The notes: a model not told the origin generated them from the letters alone. Shown: positions 11,826 through 22,300, counted from the stretch's first letter. The stretch: DNA of 64,000 nucleotides from Histomonas meleagridis (GCA_020186115.1 WSYJ01000059.1:122129-186128), one strand, 5' to 3'. Numbers and translations are program-made.

Positions 11826-12372
11826 ATGCCCACGAAAAAGCGCCCTCAAGAAATCCTCCTTTTTTTTTCTTGGCGATCATTCCTCAGGAAAAACTCTATT
11901 GATTTACAGGTATGTTTATGGTGAAGTCCCAAGTTTTGTTCCAGAGTTTTTTAATAGCTATAGGGGGTTTATCAAAATCAATAATTCTGTGTATTCATTT
12001 ACTCCATGGGATACCGATGGTATCGATTATTTCATAGAAAATTATCTGTTTTCTATTTCAAACACAGATATTATTATGCTTTGTTTTTCAATTGTTGACA
12101 AGTTATCTTTTGATAATATTCAAACAAAATGGTATCCAGCAATCAAAAAGGCTTCTCAGAAGCCAGAAATTCGGCTAATTGGGACAAAATCAGATTTAAA
12201 AAAATCCATATCACCTGCTCAATGCATTCATAAAGATGAAGCAGTAAATTTGGCTAAAGAAATTAATGCGTTTGATTATGTTGAATGTTCATCTTTTTTA
12301 AATGATGGTGTAATGCAGGTTTTTGATTTAGCATTTAGAAAGGCTGTACAAAATATAAATAAAAAAAGATAA
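11826..12372 (+). pseudogene. Rho-family small GTPase with a one-base frame break in a T9 run
   Basis: The C-terminal 157 codons are clearly Rho-like: WDTDGIDYF (switch II, normally DTAGQE), then CFSIVDKLSFDNIQTKWYP, GTKSDL (the Rho form of the NKxD guanine motif) and YVECSS (SAK motif). Immediately upstream in the same frame lies LGDHSSGKTLLIYRYV, a perfect GxxxxGKT P-loop. This frame has no ATG. The ATG at 11826 (MPTKKRPQEILLFF) is in another frame and joins exactly if one T is removed from the nine-T run at 11860-11868. Odd points: Ala-to-Asp in the DTAG motif, which should disturb the switch, and no C-terminal CAAX box (it ends NINKKR). Known family role: GTP-dependent switches for actin and membrane traffic. 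This is either a divergent gene with a sequencing error or slippage, or an early pseudogene. Stop codon TAAA. Confidence 0.75.
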
Positions 12373-12656
12373 AATGAATTTAATGTTATATATGTTTAAA
12401 AAAGTTATTGATTTGAATAATGATTTTTGTTTTATAATGTTTTTAAAAAACCAAATATTTAGCATGAAAGAAAAAGAAGAATTCAAAATTTCTTTATAAT
12501 ATATATATATATAACATATAAATTTTAAAAAATTAAATATTTCATTTTTATTAAAGAGAAGCTTCTATGATTAATGAATAACATGATGCTTTAGAAAGCA
12601 TATGAAATCAAATAAGTAAATCATGAAACACTCACACGCATAAAATTTCAACATTT
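12373..12656. other. Short intergenic with (AT)n run
   Basis: Contains a run of TA dinucleotides around 12498-12515 and otherwise AT-rich spacer. It separates two converging genes, the GTPase on plus and the ankyrin locus on minus. Confidence 0.5.
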
Positions 12657-15200
12657 TTACTCATGAGTTTCATGTTCATTAAACAAATTGATTATATCCT
12701 TGAAATCATTTCTAGTTGCAATAGTAAGTGCCGTCCAAAATATTTTAAATAATTACCAAATCTTATTTTGAAATATTGAATTATTAAAATAAATATTAAA
12801 TAAAACGAATAAATATCTTTTACATTAATATCAATTCCTTCTTGTTCAAGAAGTAATTTAACGATTTCTGTGTTATCAAATAAAGATGCTTTCATAATTG
12901 CTGTGTCAAATAATTTGAATAATTTCCAAACATTATTTTTGAATTTTATATTATTAAGTTAAATATTAAATAAAATGAATAAATATCTGTTTCGTTAATG
13001 TCAATTCCTTCTTGATCAAGAAGTAATTTGACGATTTTTATATGACCTTTACAAGATGCATTCATAAGTGCTGTGTCAAATAATTTGAATAATTTCCAAA
13101 TATTACTTATAAACTTCAAATTATTAATATAAATATTAGTTTTGGCATTAACATCAATTCCTTCTTGTTCAAGAAGTAATTTAACTATCTCTATATAGCC
13201 ATCGTAAGATGCATAAATAAGTGCTGTCCTAAATAATTTAAATAATTTCCAAACATAATAATAAAACAAAAAATAAATAAAATAAATTCCAAATAAAACA
13301 AACAAAAATTTTTTGCATTAACATCAATTCCTTTATGTTTAACAAGTAATTTAACTACTTCTAATTTGCCTACATAAGATGCCTTTATAAGTGCTGTATT
13401 AAATAATTTAAATAATTTCCAAATATTATTTTGAAATATCAAATTATTAAAATAAACATTAAATAAAACAAATAAATATCTTGAGCATTAACATCAATAT
13501 CTTCTTGTTCAAGAAGTAATTTAACAATTTCTATGAAACCTTTTAAAGATGCAATAATAAGTGCTGTTTTAAATAATTTAAATAATTTCCAAATATTATT
13601 TTGAAATATCAAATAAAACAAATAAATATCTTTAGCATTAATATCAATTCCTTTTTTTTCAAGAAGTAATTTAACTATTTTTTGTATGACCAAGTGATGT
13701 TGCTTTCAAAAGTTCTTTTTCATATATTGTAAGCAATTTCTAAATATCATTTTGAAATCCAAAATTATCAAAATAAATATACAATTGATAAAATATATTT
13801 TTTTAGTGTTGTTATCAATGTCTTTATGTTCAAGAAGTAAATTGAATATTTTTAGATAATTAACATCATACATATTTAGATACATAAATACGGGTTTAAA
13901 TAATTATAATAATTTCCAAATATTATGTTGAAATATCAAATTATTAAAATAAACATTAAATTATTCAAATGAATATCTTTAGCATTAATATCAATTCCTT
14001 CTTGTTCAAGAAGTAATTTAACGATTTCTGTATGACCACGATAACATGCTTTCATTAGTGCTGTATTAAATAATTTATATAATTTCCAAATAATGTTTTG
14101 AAATAGAAAATTATCATAATAAATATTAAATAAAGCAAATAAAAATTTTTAGCATTAATATCAATTCCTTCTTGTTCAAGAAGTAATTTAACTATTTCAA
14201 TGTTACAAAATTGACATGAATACATAAGTGCAGTATAAAATATTTAAAACAATTTCCAAATATTCTTTTAAAATTTGGAATTATTAAAATAAATTTTATC
14301 TTTAGCATTAATATCAATTCCTTTTTGCTCAATTAGTAATTTAATTGTTTCATTTTTTTGATGATAACAAGCGCTTAAAAGTGCGGCTTGAAATATTTAA
14401 AATAATTTCCAAATATTTTTTTGAAATATCATATTATAATACTAAATTTTATCTTTAGCATTAATATTAATTCCTTCTTGATCAAGAAGTAACTTAACTA
14501 TTTCTGTACTACCATTTCCAGATGCTCTTATAAGTGATGTTTTAAATATTTTAAATAATTTCCAAATATTCTTTTGAAATATCAAATTATAAAACTAAAT
14601 TTTATCTTTCGCATTAAAATCAATTCCTTTTTGTTCAAGAAGTAATTTAACTGTGTTTATCTTGTTATTTTCTACTGCAGTGATAAGTGGTGTAATAAAT
14701 AAATAATATAATTTCCATATATTATTTTTTGATATCAAATTATTAAAACAAATATTAAATAAAACAAATAAAAATTTGCAGCATTAATTTCAATTCCATT
14801 TTTTTCAAGGAGTAATTTAACTATTTTAAAGAATCCTCTTGAAGATGCTAATAAAAATGCTGAATTAAATATCATAAAAAACTTCCATCAAATTGTGAAA
14901 ACAAATATTAAATAAAACAAATATTTATCTTTAGCATTAATATTAATCCCTCTTTGATTAAGAAGTATTTTAACTATTTCTATATGACCTCTTGAAGCTG
15001 CAAATATGAGTGGTGTTTCAAATCATTTAAATAATTTCCAAATGTTATTTTGAAATCCAAAATTCTCAAAATTAATTTTAATTAAAACATAAAAACATAT
15101 TTACAATTAACATTAATACCTCTTACTTTAATTAGGTATTGTATCAAGCCTACATATCCTTTTTGCGATGCACTTAAAAAAAGACTTTCAAATTAATTAA
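12657..15200 (-). pseudogene. Array of 16 ankyrin units separated by AT-rich spacers
   Basis: Downstream of the DUF3447 ORF on the same strand lie 16 ankyrin units of about 30 codons each, with the pattern TAL..AS..G..EIVKLLLEQ followed by GID(I/V)NAKD. The last unit (TALTIATRNDFKD, ending HETHE) closes with TAA at 12657. Between units lie spacers of roughly 60-90 bases. They are far more AT-rich and similar to each other (core ATATTTGGAAATTATTTAAA), and they mostly contain stops or shift the frame. Only a few (between units 10/11 and 13/14) read through. Fifteen of the 16 units are open and of constant length; unit 10 (about 13660-13700) has one extra A. No GT-AG pair fits the edges. Ankyrin repeats bind proteins. 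The array is listed as pseudogene because the DUF3447 ORF stops before it, but a non-canonical mode of expression is not excluded. Confidence 0.65.
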
Positions 15201-15237
15201 ATATATTTTAAATTAATGAAAAAAATATAAAACAAAG

Positions 15238-16461
15238 TTAATAAATACTCTTTTGACTTAAATCAATATATTTATTATTCACAAGGAAGCTAAAAAGTTC
15301 ATCATTCCATGAAATAATTGTGATCTTTGGGAAATTTATTGATATTGGATTTATTCCAAGTAAATATTGTGCAAGAAATATGTTACCTGTATTAATTGAC
15401 TCTATGATAAGAGACTCATCAATCTTCATTCCATTATCCATTAAAAAAGAAAAAGTATTGAAATTATTAAATAAAATACATTTCTTTCCTAATTCTTCTA
15501 AATCATTTGTTTGATTTTCTTCTAATTTCTTTTCAAAAAAATATTTCAAGATTTCATTTCGATGGAATTCAATTATTATTTCATAATCATTTTTAAACAA
15601 TACATGATTTTGTTCACATAAATGAATTATCTCTAAATTTCCTCCTGCGATTGCATATTTACCTGTATCTGTTAATTTAGAATTATTTAATAATAAAAAT
15701 TTAAAACATTTTACTGATCCAAAAAATGCTGAATAATTAATCAATGAAACATTTTCTTGATTAATAAATGAATATCTTTCATAAAGCGATGGTTTAATAG
15801 TTTGGTTAAAATCAAAATCATTTTCTGATGATATTTCTTGAAGCTTTTCAATTTCATCATATCGAATTATCTTTGCAATCTCATTTGGATTAATTCCTTC
15901 TTCAACTAATTTCTTATGAAGTTCCCAATCGTTTTGTTGAAGTTTTGTAATGTTTTGAATAAAGGATTTATGAAATGGATCACGTTCGAATTTGTTAATT
16001 TTTTCAGGTGAAACAAAATGCGCAAAATATAATGATGTTTTCTTTTTGTAACACTTAGGATTAAGTATTTGTTTTTCAATCATCTTTTCAATAAGATAAT
16101 TTGATTCTTGACTTTGAATAGAAAAGAGATATTGTGCAAACACATCAAAAACTTTGTAATTTGTTTTGGTGCCAATTTCCGCTTCAAATTTTTGTAAATA
16201 TTCGAAACATATTTTTAAAGAACCTTGTGAAAGAAAATATGAATATACAATTTTACAAGTAATGAAAATAAATGAGTAATGGAATTCATCAGTAATGTAT
16301 TTTAATGAAAATTGAACTGATTCATCAATGTTTTGAGGATTTAAATTAAAAATAATATTCTCAAGGTCTTGCAAAATTCGAAGATTTTCATCGTATTTAT
16401 CTGATATTTGAATTTTTTCGTTTCCTATAAGATTAAAGATGAATTCTTTTATTTTTTCCAT
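15238..16461 (-). CDS. DUF3447 ankyrin-family protein, N-terminal part, 407 aa
   Basis: An intact ATG frame of 407 codons. Residues 1-150 form a helical N-terminal domain shared with the copies at 22783 and 33828 (motifs FNLNPQNIDESVQ and IQSQESNYLIEKMIEKQIL). Residues 180-330 are the DUF3447 region, with WELHKKLVEEGINPNEIAKI, DFDFNQTIKPSLYER, SLINYSAFFGSVKCFKFLL and KYAIAGGNLEIIHLCEQ. It ends with degenerate ankyrin-like helices. The frame stops at DLSQKSIY-TAA exactly where the first AT-rich spacer of the downstream ankyrin array begins. Taken at face value the protein lacks the tandem ankyrin tail typical of the family. The function of DUF3447 is not known; the family is greatly expanded in trichomonads and is probably concerned with protein-protein contacts. 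Confidence 0.8.
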   Translation of the reverse strand: MEKIKEFIFNLIGNEKIQISDKYDENLRILQDLENIIFNLNPQNIDESVQFSLKYITDEFHYSFIFITCKIVYSYFLSQGSLKICFEYLQKFEAEIGTKTNYKVFDVFAQYLFSIQSQESNYLIEKMIEKQILNPKCYKKKTSLYFAHFVSPEKINKFERDPFHKSFIQNITKLQQNDWELHKKLVEEGINPNEIAKIIRYDEIEKLQEISSENDFDFNQTIKPSLYERYSFINQENVSLINYSAFFGSVKCFKFLLLNNSKLTDTGKYAIAGGNLEIIHLCEQNHVLFKNDYEIIIEFHRNEILKYFFEKKLEENQTNDLEELGKKCILFNNFNTFSFLMDNGMKIDESLIIESINTGNIFLAQYLLGINPISINFPKITIISWNDELFSFLVNNKYIDLSQKSIY

Positions 16462-17062
16462 TACAATGTTATGGGTAAAACAATGGAATAAAATGAATGC
16501 AAAACAATCGTCATATCCCCAGAAAATTTAAATTAAAGTTTGGTCAAACAAACAGTGTCATCGAATAATGTAAATTATTTAAAAAGTGATCGATTCAAAT
16601 ATTTTCAGAATCCGGCTTTTTGGATTAATTTTAATCGTTGAAATATTTTGAAGGCAACTTAATTTCATTGTTTCGAGGAAAAAGAAGAATATAAAATCAA
16701 TGGTATTTAAAAACGTTAAAATGAAAAAAAATGTATCGCTTCTCTATTCCGATAGGAGAATTTGAGAAAAATTTTATCAGAAACCCCAATAAATGCGACG
16801 TCTTGAACGTACTTTCCAGTCATTGGTCTTTTACAGTAACTGTAAGTGATTTTTTGTAACCTCATGAAAAGTGCGATTTTTTATCCGGCGGTTACTCCCG
16901 CAAAAAGTCAAAAAGTGATGTTATGTAAACCTCTATCGGCATGACCAAAATTAGGCTCAGAATTTTGTGTACTATAAAATTTTCACTCTGTCAAAAAAAC
17001 GGCTGAAATCAGAAATTGACCACTCTGGAGTGAGGTGGTATTTCAAAGGGGTTTTTTGGTAA
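16462..17062. other. Intergenic, richer in GC than other gaps
   Basis: This 600-base gap lies between the divergent DUF3447 gene and the subtilase relic. It is less AT-rich than most gaps. It contains a 15-base palindrome, TTACAGTAACTGTAA, near 16833-16847 and a small hairpin around 17022-17040 (CCACTC..GTGAGGTGG). No ORF or RNA gene is recognised. It may hold both promoters. Confidence 0.4.
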
Positions 17063-19011
17063 ATGTTTCTGTTCCTTTTTGTTGCACATCTTTTTGCTTT
17101 GGATCCAACACTTGAGCCTGACTTCAGCAACTCATTTCACTTCCTGAAGACAGGTATTCGCGGCGGAATTGCCGGAGAAGATAGAAATATTGTTCCTGCT
17201 TGGAATAAGAATTTTACTGGCAAAGGGATTCACATCACGCTACTTGATGCTGGTTGCCAATACAATCACTCTGATTTAATTGACAATTTTGTTCTAGAAA
17301 AAAGCTGGAATGCACTTACAAATGAAACTGATCCTTTCTTCAAATGCAAAGAGCCAACACACGGCACAGCCACAGCAGGTCTTGCAGTTGGTGCAGCTAA
17401 TGGTGTTGCTAGCATTGGTTCAGCACCAGGTGCTAATTTTCATCTCTTACTATAGACATTGATTGGGAAACATATGGCAACATTGATCTTCCCGTTCTTC
17501 TTGATATCTATCATCATACTTATTATGATATTCTTTCGTGTTCGCTCGGTCTTGAAGGACTTTTGCGCGATGGTGTAATTTATTATCATCAATATCGTAG
17601 CACAAATTAATGATCCAAACAATGAACTTTGGCAACGTAATGCCGCTGGTTATTTATATCATCCAATATTAGGTTTTGGACGTGTCGATGCTGATTTAGC
17701 ATTAACAACAGCTCAAAATTGGGTCAATGTATTAGAAGAAGTAGAAATTACATCTCTTAGTTCAATTCAAACTCGAGTTAATCATGCATGTGAAAATTGG
17801 ACTGAATTTGATATTACCGTGAATGATTCGATCGAATTCATTGAACACATTTATTTGGAATTTGATCTCAACACTTCAGAAGTTCAATTTGTATTCATTT
17901 GATTTCTCCTCAAGGAACAGAAAGAACTATCCTTGAACCATGTCCAGTACTTGGTGATCATCATCCTGATGATTTAACATTCCAATTTGGAATTCGAAGT
18001 TTCTTTGGTGAATCGACTAAAGGTACATGGAAAATCAAAATTAGATATGAAGCATATATCACAAATGTTCAAATCTCTCATGTTTCATTAATTTTCCATG
18101 GGTTAAAAGAAAAGCCTAATTTACCAAGTATAACTGGAAGACAAACAGCTAAAAATGTAGCAATACCTGATAATGGAAAACCAACAAATGAAAATGAATC
18201 AATTACAGTAACAAATGCTGTTTGCGGTGAGAAAATGAAAATTGAAGTCAAGACTGAGAGAAAAGCTGCTTTACCTGTTTTAATTGTTGATCCTTCAACT
18301 GGTTTAACAACTGATTTTACTTATATACATGATAATAAAGTCATTGAAGTAGATACGCCATGTGTATATAAGGATGGCATCGAACTTTATGTTTCTGCAC
18401 GGACTATTGGTGAAGAAACAGTAATTTCTACTCCTGTTGTGTTTAGTAATCGGAAAGAAACTTTAGGAATTAATTCTCCTCAAAAATATGAGAAAATTAG
18501 ATTCAATAATAGCGGAAATCCAATATTAAAGTTAATGTGGGTAAGAAAAGATGAAAAGCCTAAAAATGGTGGTTGTCAACAAATGGCTGCAATCTCTGTA
18601 GTTGATTTCGATACTGGTAATGTGATTGCTTCAAAAAGAGTCGTCGATTTAGGGAATACAGAAATCGAATTACAAAAGGAATCACATCCAAGATGCGTTG
18701 TTTCAATTGCTCCTGTAAAAGAATCTAATGTGGATCCTTGCGCAGTTTTGGTCCAGAAGTTTAGTTTGTTGAATGAAAATGATGATGATAACGTAGGTAA
18801 TTTCGATTTATGGTATCCAAATGATACAAAATGTTTCAACAATAACGACCAAACTGATGATAATAAAAATAATAAGACTGGTCTAATAGTAGGTGTAACA
18901 ATCACATGCGTCGTCGTAGTTGCTCTCATCGCCGTTGGTGTGGTGTGTTATTTGAAGAAACGCAAGGAGAAACTTACAGGTTCGACTTTAAAAGAGGACT
19001 TTCACATATAA
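17063..19011 (+). pseudogene. Kexin-like subtilase (S8, proprotein convertase type), catalytic core deleted
   Basis: The gene begins with a signal peptide (MFLFLFVAHLFALDPTL) and the kexin N-terminal catalytic region. The Asp motif is GIHITLLDAGCQYNHSDL and the His motif is THGTATAGLAVGAANG. The frame breaks at 17450, continues in another frame as DIDWETYGN and DILSCSLGLEGLL, and then stops. It resumes near 17628 with NELWQRNAAGYLYHP and ILGFGRVDADLALTTAQNW, which in kexins lies after the catalytic Ser. The oxyanion Asn and nucleophile Ser region (roughly 150 codons) is absent. After another shift near 17897 comes the P/Homo B domain (ISPQGTERTILEP, then STKGTWKIKI), a long extracellular part, a membrane span (TGLIVGVTITCVVVVALIAV) and a basic tail. 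In kexins this layout gives a type I membrane protease that processes secretory proteins. This copy cannot be active. The C-terminal 370-codon frame is open and clean. Confidence 0.8.
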
Positions 19012-19423
19012 CTGTTGATGGTTCAAATACACTCTGGTATGTATATGACACACAAAAAATGGAGTAAATAACAGAAAAAAGCTTTTGAAGCAAAACAAGT
19101 ATTTCACTAAAAAGTACATGTCACCACATCTTCTTGATTTTAAAATATTTCACATTGCATACTATTTAGATAGAACTATTTTGATTTTATGCTGAAGACA
19201 GCCGATAGAGAATTCAAAGCAGTAAACCATATAATTATTATGTAAATCAACTATCGTCAATAGAATTTTCTATCGGCTGTTCACAGATTTATTATAATAT
19301 TGTTTTTATTTCACTATGGAAAAATTCTTTATTAAATAAAAGATATAGCCCGGAGTGTTATTACTAATTAAAATATCCATTCGCTATCATTTAAATATAT
19401 ATAATAATAATATATAAACAGAT
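19012..19423. repeat. Intergenic with an 18-bp inverted repeat (19198-19215 / 19263-19280)
   Basis: The segments ACAGCCGATAGAGAATTC at 19198 and its near-perfect reverse complement at 19263 (one mismatch) enclose 47 bases. They could form a hairpin or be the ends of a tiny foldback element. The gap lies between convergent genes (subtilase relic and TBC-like gene). TATCGGC/GCCGATA also appears in other gaps (about 16933, 47668), but I see no fixed element around it. Confidence 0.4.
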
Positions 19424-20440
19424 TTACTTCCGCCAATTTTTGAACAATTTCGGACAGCATGCATAACAAGGACAAAAGTTCCCATAGTTGAAAGTTCCTC
19501 TCACGAGTTCTGCCTGCGTCAAATCTTCCACATCTTCCAATATTTCCAATGCGTTCCATTTAGTTTCATAAATGCTTTTCTGGTTTCCGACATCAGTTCC
19601 AACATCTTCCATCCAACGGAAGTGCGCTACAAATAGATAACGCATGAAACTATGATATTCTTCAACATGAAAAACAATGTTATCCCAAATCAAAAGAAGA
19701 TTTTCAGGACAATGAACTTCAGTAAAGAAACTCGTCTCCCATTCAATGGCAATGTTTATTAGGTCAACACCTTTGCGAAGTGCTTCTTTTTCGATGTTAG
19801 GTGAATAATTATGAATCATTTGCTTGAGCTTATTATAATGATCATCAGTAAGCGAAAGATGATCAGCTTGCTCAGAAAAGCGGATGATGGAAATGATTGA
19901 ACTAAAAAGATGGTAGCCAAGTGATTCGGCAAAAAAGTTGGATAATCCCGAATCAATGGAAAATGAAAGTGAAAGTAAATATGTAATATAGCAAATGGGA
20001 ATATGTAAAACAGAAAACTTGTAGCCACTGTTCTCTTTCATATAAACAGAATATATTCTACGAACTCGTAATAAAGAATCTTGAATATAATAAGAGTCAA
20101 TATTAAGAACACAGGCAAATGATTGAAACCAAAGAAGCTTGCTTTCTGTAGCTTGAATTATTTGAGATGATATATTAGGATTATTCCAACAATCTTCAAA
20201 ATATCTTTTAGAGGCTTTTTCATAGAATTCTCCAAACTCTAAGAGAGTTGGGATCCATTTTTTTCTCTGGGGAGACATTTTTTTGAGCCCAATTAAGTAA
20301 CAAATAAATCGAATATGATTTGGCTTATTGAGTTCTACCTTATTTAAAAATCGAAGAACATCAACCATATTGAATATTTCGCCGCTACTTCGACACAGTG
20401 CATCAGATATTTCTTGTTCTGTTGGAAACTTTTCGCACAT
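19424..20440 (-). CDS. TBC (Rab-GAP)-like protein, 338 aa, degenerate
   Basis: An intact ATG frame with TAAA at the stop. The middle (residues about 115-290) has the spacing of a TBC domain. IQDSLLRVRRIYSVYM stands where TBC proteins have IxxDxxRT, followed by a GYKFSVLHIPICYITYLLSL helix pair. Then come FFAESLGYHLFSSII and LLLIWDNIVFH, which resembles the C-terminal TBC helix with its WD. The catalytic Arg (IxxDxxR) and Gln (YxQ) fingers are not clearly present, so it may be a non-catalytic or very divergent member. TBC proteins switch off Rab GTPases in membrane traffic and are numerous in trichomonads. A short Cys-rich end (FCPCYACCPKLF) could be a palmitoylation or metal site. The assignment rests on pattern only. 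Confidence 0.5.
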   Translation of the reverse strand: MCEKFPTEQEISDALCRSSGEIFNMVDVLRFLNKVELNKPNHIRFICYLIGLKKMSPQRKKWIPTLLEFGEFYEKASKRYFEDCWNNPNISSQIIQATESKLLWFQSFACVLNIDSYYIQDSLLRVRRIYSVYMKENSGYKFSVLHIPICYITYLLSLSFSIDSGLSNFFAESLGYHLFSSIISIIRFSEQADHLSLTDDHYNKLKQMIHNYSPNIEKEALRKGVDLINIAIEWETSFFTEVHCPENLLLIWDNIVFHVEEYHSFMRYLFVAHFRWMEDVGTDVGNQKSIYETKWNALEILEDVEDLTQAELVRGTFNYGNFCPCYACCPKLFKNWRK

Positions 20441-20742
20441 TTTGTAGTGGTTCTTACGTAAGAAATACGATCAATTTTTTGCAAAAATCAAATAAAAAAG
20501 TTCATTTTCTAGTCACATTTAAAGATATTTACTATTAGTACGCACACCACAACATATTAAGCAAGTAATAAATGTATTATAACCAGATTTTACTAATCTG
20601 TTGTTTAAATTTATAAATTGCTTCAATCTAATTTTTCTTAAAAAATGCCTTTATTCACTTTACTTTTAATCAAGCTTTAGAAATTCTCTAATATAAGTTT
20701 GCATGGAATCATTATTAATATGATTATTAAAAAAAACTTTAT
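20441..20742. other. Short intergenic, nothing recognised
   Basis: AT-rich gap of 302 bases between two genes transcribed in the same direction. No clear initiator precedes the gene at 20440. Confidence 0.5.
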
Positions 20743-21528
20743 TTAATCAAAACCATTTTCCATCTTCTTTGGATAAACAAACCGTGAACGCCATTTGAAT
20801 TTGCCACCTCTTATGGCCTGGAACTGCGACGTTGGATTCTCAAACTCAATGAGAATTTTGCCTTTTGTTTTGGCCACTCTTGTGATTTTTCCGTATTTTT
20901 CGAACTCAGGGATAATGTCTGTTTGTTCTTCCTCATATGGAAGATTAGAAACCAGAACAGTTCTCGATTTGATGAGTTGAGTTGGATTGTCGATAATCTG
21001 TGGTGAGTGTTTCTCTGGTTCTTTTTTATCTTTCTGTTCATCAGGTTTTTTCTCAGGAGCTTTTGGCTTTTCTTCTGTTTCTTTTTTAATTTCTTCTGGT
21101 GGGGGTTTAGGAAGGGGATCCATTGGTGTTACATTAATAGAATGGTAAACTATTGTGTAAGGTTTTGTATTAGGATAGTAAATTATCATTTCGTTTATTT
21201 GATAATATTCTTCATCATTAACTTTTACATAACCAGAACAATGAGCAGAAATCGTGTCCCCAACTTTTTGTCCATCTGATCTAAATATTTTGTGTTCACC
21301 AGATATTAGAAGATTTTGGTAATTTTCTTTTGTAGTTTTTTGTTGTTCTGGAGTAGAAACCACAAGCTTTGCACCTTGGACATAATATTGGTTTATTGCA
21401 GAAGCATCAGTTGCAAAAGTTGTGTAAAATTGGTTCATGAAGCGGAGAGTAGCTTCATCATAGTTCATGTGGATTGAATGGATTATTATCGTACAATTGG
21501 GAATGGGTCCGACCAGATATAAATCCAT
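20743..21528 (-). CDS. G3BP-like protein: NTF2-like domain plus RRM, 261 aa
   Basis: Residues 20-125 look like an NTF2-like fold (NYDEATLRFMNQFYTTFATD, VQGAKLVVS, YQNLLISGEHKIF, ending ITV-type strands). Residues 130-180 are a Pro/Glu/Lys-rich linker (PKPPPEEIKKE, KKPDEQKDKKEPEK). Residues 185-250 are an RRM with RNP2 VLVSNLP, a helix EEEQTDIIPEFEKYGKI and a weak RNP1 (GKILIEFE). This NTF2 - acidic/proline linker - RRM order is that of G3BP/Rasputin, cytoplasmic RNA-binding proteins of stress granules; the RGG tail of animal G3BP is absent. The ATG start is well placed and the stop overlaps TAAA. It is the only RNA-binding protein seen in the window. Confidence 0.75.
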   Translation of the reverse strand: MDLYLVGPIPNCTIIIHSIHMNYDEATLRFMNQFYTTFATDASAINQYYVQGAKLVVSTPEQQKTTKENYQNLLISGEHKIFRSDGQKVGDTISAHCSGYVKVNDEEYYQINEMIIYYPNTKPYTIVYHSINVTPMDPLPKPPPEEIKKETEEKPKAPEKKPDEQKDKKEPEKHSPQIIDNPTQLIKSRTVLVSNLPYEEEQTDIIPEFEKYGKITRVAKTKGKILIEFENPTSQFQAIRGGKFKWRSRFVYPKKMENGFD

Positions 21529-21722
21529 TTTTCGAACAAAGATATCTTAAAATCAAAAAATAATTTATAAACATTATAAATAGCATAATGCGTAATATCA
21601 TTTTGATTTCACAAATATTAATTATTCTTGTTAAAATTTAAAACATATTGAATAAAGTTTGAGTTATATTCAAAAGATAATACTCCAATAGATAATATTA
21701 TTTGGAGTATGTTCGTAGTATT
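21529..21722. other. 5' flank of the G3BP-like gene
   Basis: AT-rich, nothing distinctive seen apart from tandem AATATTATTT-like stretches around 21680-21705. Confidence 0.4.
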
Positions 21723-21890
21723 TTAACAATTTTCTTCCAAATATGTTAAAATTTCATAATTACCCTCATTAATACATACTAAAGCATTGATTTTTTCATC
21801 AGCATTTGATATACATCCATTTTCATAAATATATTTAAAGATATCGTTTCGATGGAATTTAATTGTTGTATCACGTTTTGATGTTGGGAA
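21723..21890 (-). pseudogene. DUF3447 C-terminal scrap
   Basis: One minus-strand frame reads TIKFHRNDIFKYIYENG, then NALVCINEGNYEILTYLEEN, and ends with TAA at 21723. It corresponds to the segment AIKFHKNIVFKYLYENKI plus LCISYNNYELLSFLIKEG of the copy at 34178-35038. No N-terminal part remains upstream. It is a fragment of the same expanded family found five more times in this window. Confidence 0.6.
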
Positions 21891-21929
21891 TATTATTAAA
21901 AAAATATCTGATTGTCATCCAAAAGAACA

Positions 21930-22300
21930 TTCATATGAGTGTGGTTTTACTTTTTATTCAGCTTAATGATCAGTTCGATAATTGTTCGAAAATGGATCGA
22001 AAAGTTATCTGTTGTTTTTTTAGACGTTGATATTAACGGTCAACAATTTGAATTAACGGTCTTGACGTTTGTCTTTCTGAAGAAGAATATTAATGTGATA
22101 TGGATGAAATCAATGACTTTGCTAAGAAAATCGGAGCCAAATTTTATATCGAAACATCAGCAAAGACAGGTGAGAACATTGTCGAGATGTTCCGTTAAGT
22201 TGTTGAACTTGATGGATTAAGTTATGAACCCGAAACGACTGAATTTGTCGAAGCAAATGATGAGCAAAATGACCAAGGTGAGAAAAAGCAACGCTGCTGA
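21930..22300 (+). pseudogene. Rab-like small GTPase, C-terminal remnant
   Basis: The plus strand first encodes, partly out of frame, CSKWIEKLSVV and DVDINGQQFELTVL. This corresponds to the Rab segment that leads to NKxD. After small deletions it continues as DEINDFAKKIGAKFYIETSA followed by KTGENIVEMF, the conserved ETSAK box of Rabs. A TAA interrupts, and then VVELDGLSYEPETTEFVEAN leads to a C-terminus ending QRC-TGA, which suggests a single prenylated Cys. The N-terminal half with the P-loop is absent. At least two frame changes and one stop make it a pseudogene. Confidence 0.7.

Noticed and set aside
12657-15200. CRISPR-like regular spacing of similar units
   Set aside because: The regular units are ankyrin codons with protein-level similarity, and the sequences between them are conserved, not unique; the genome is eukaryotic.
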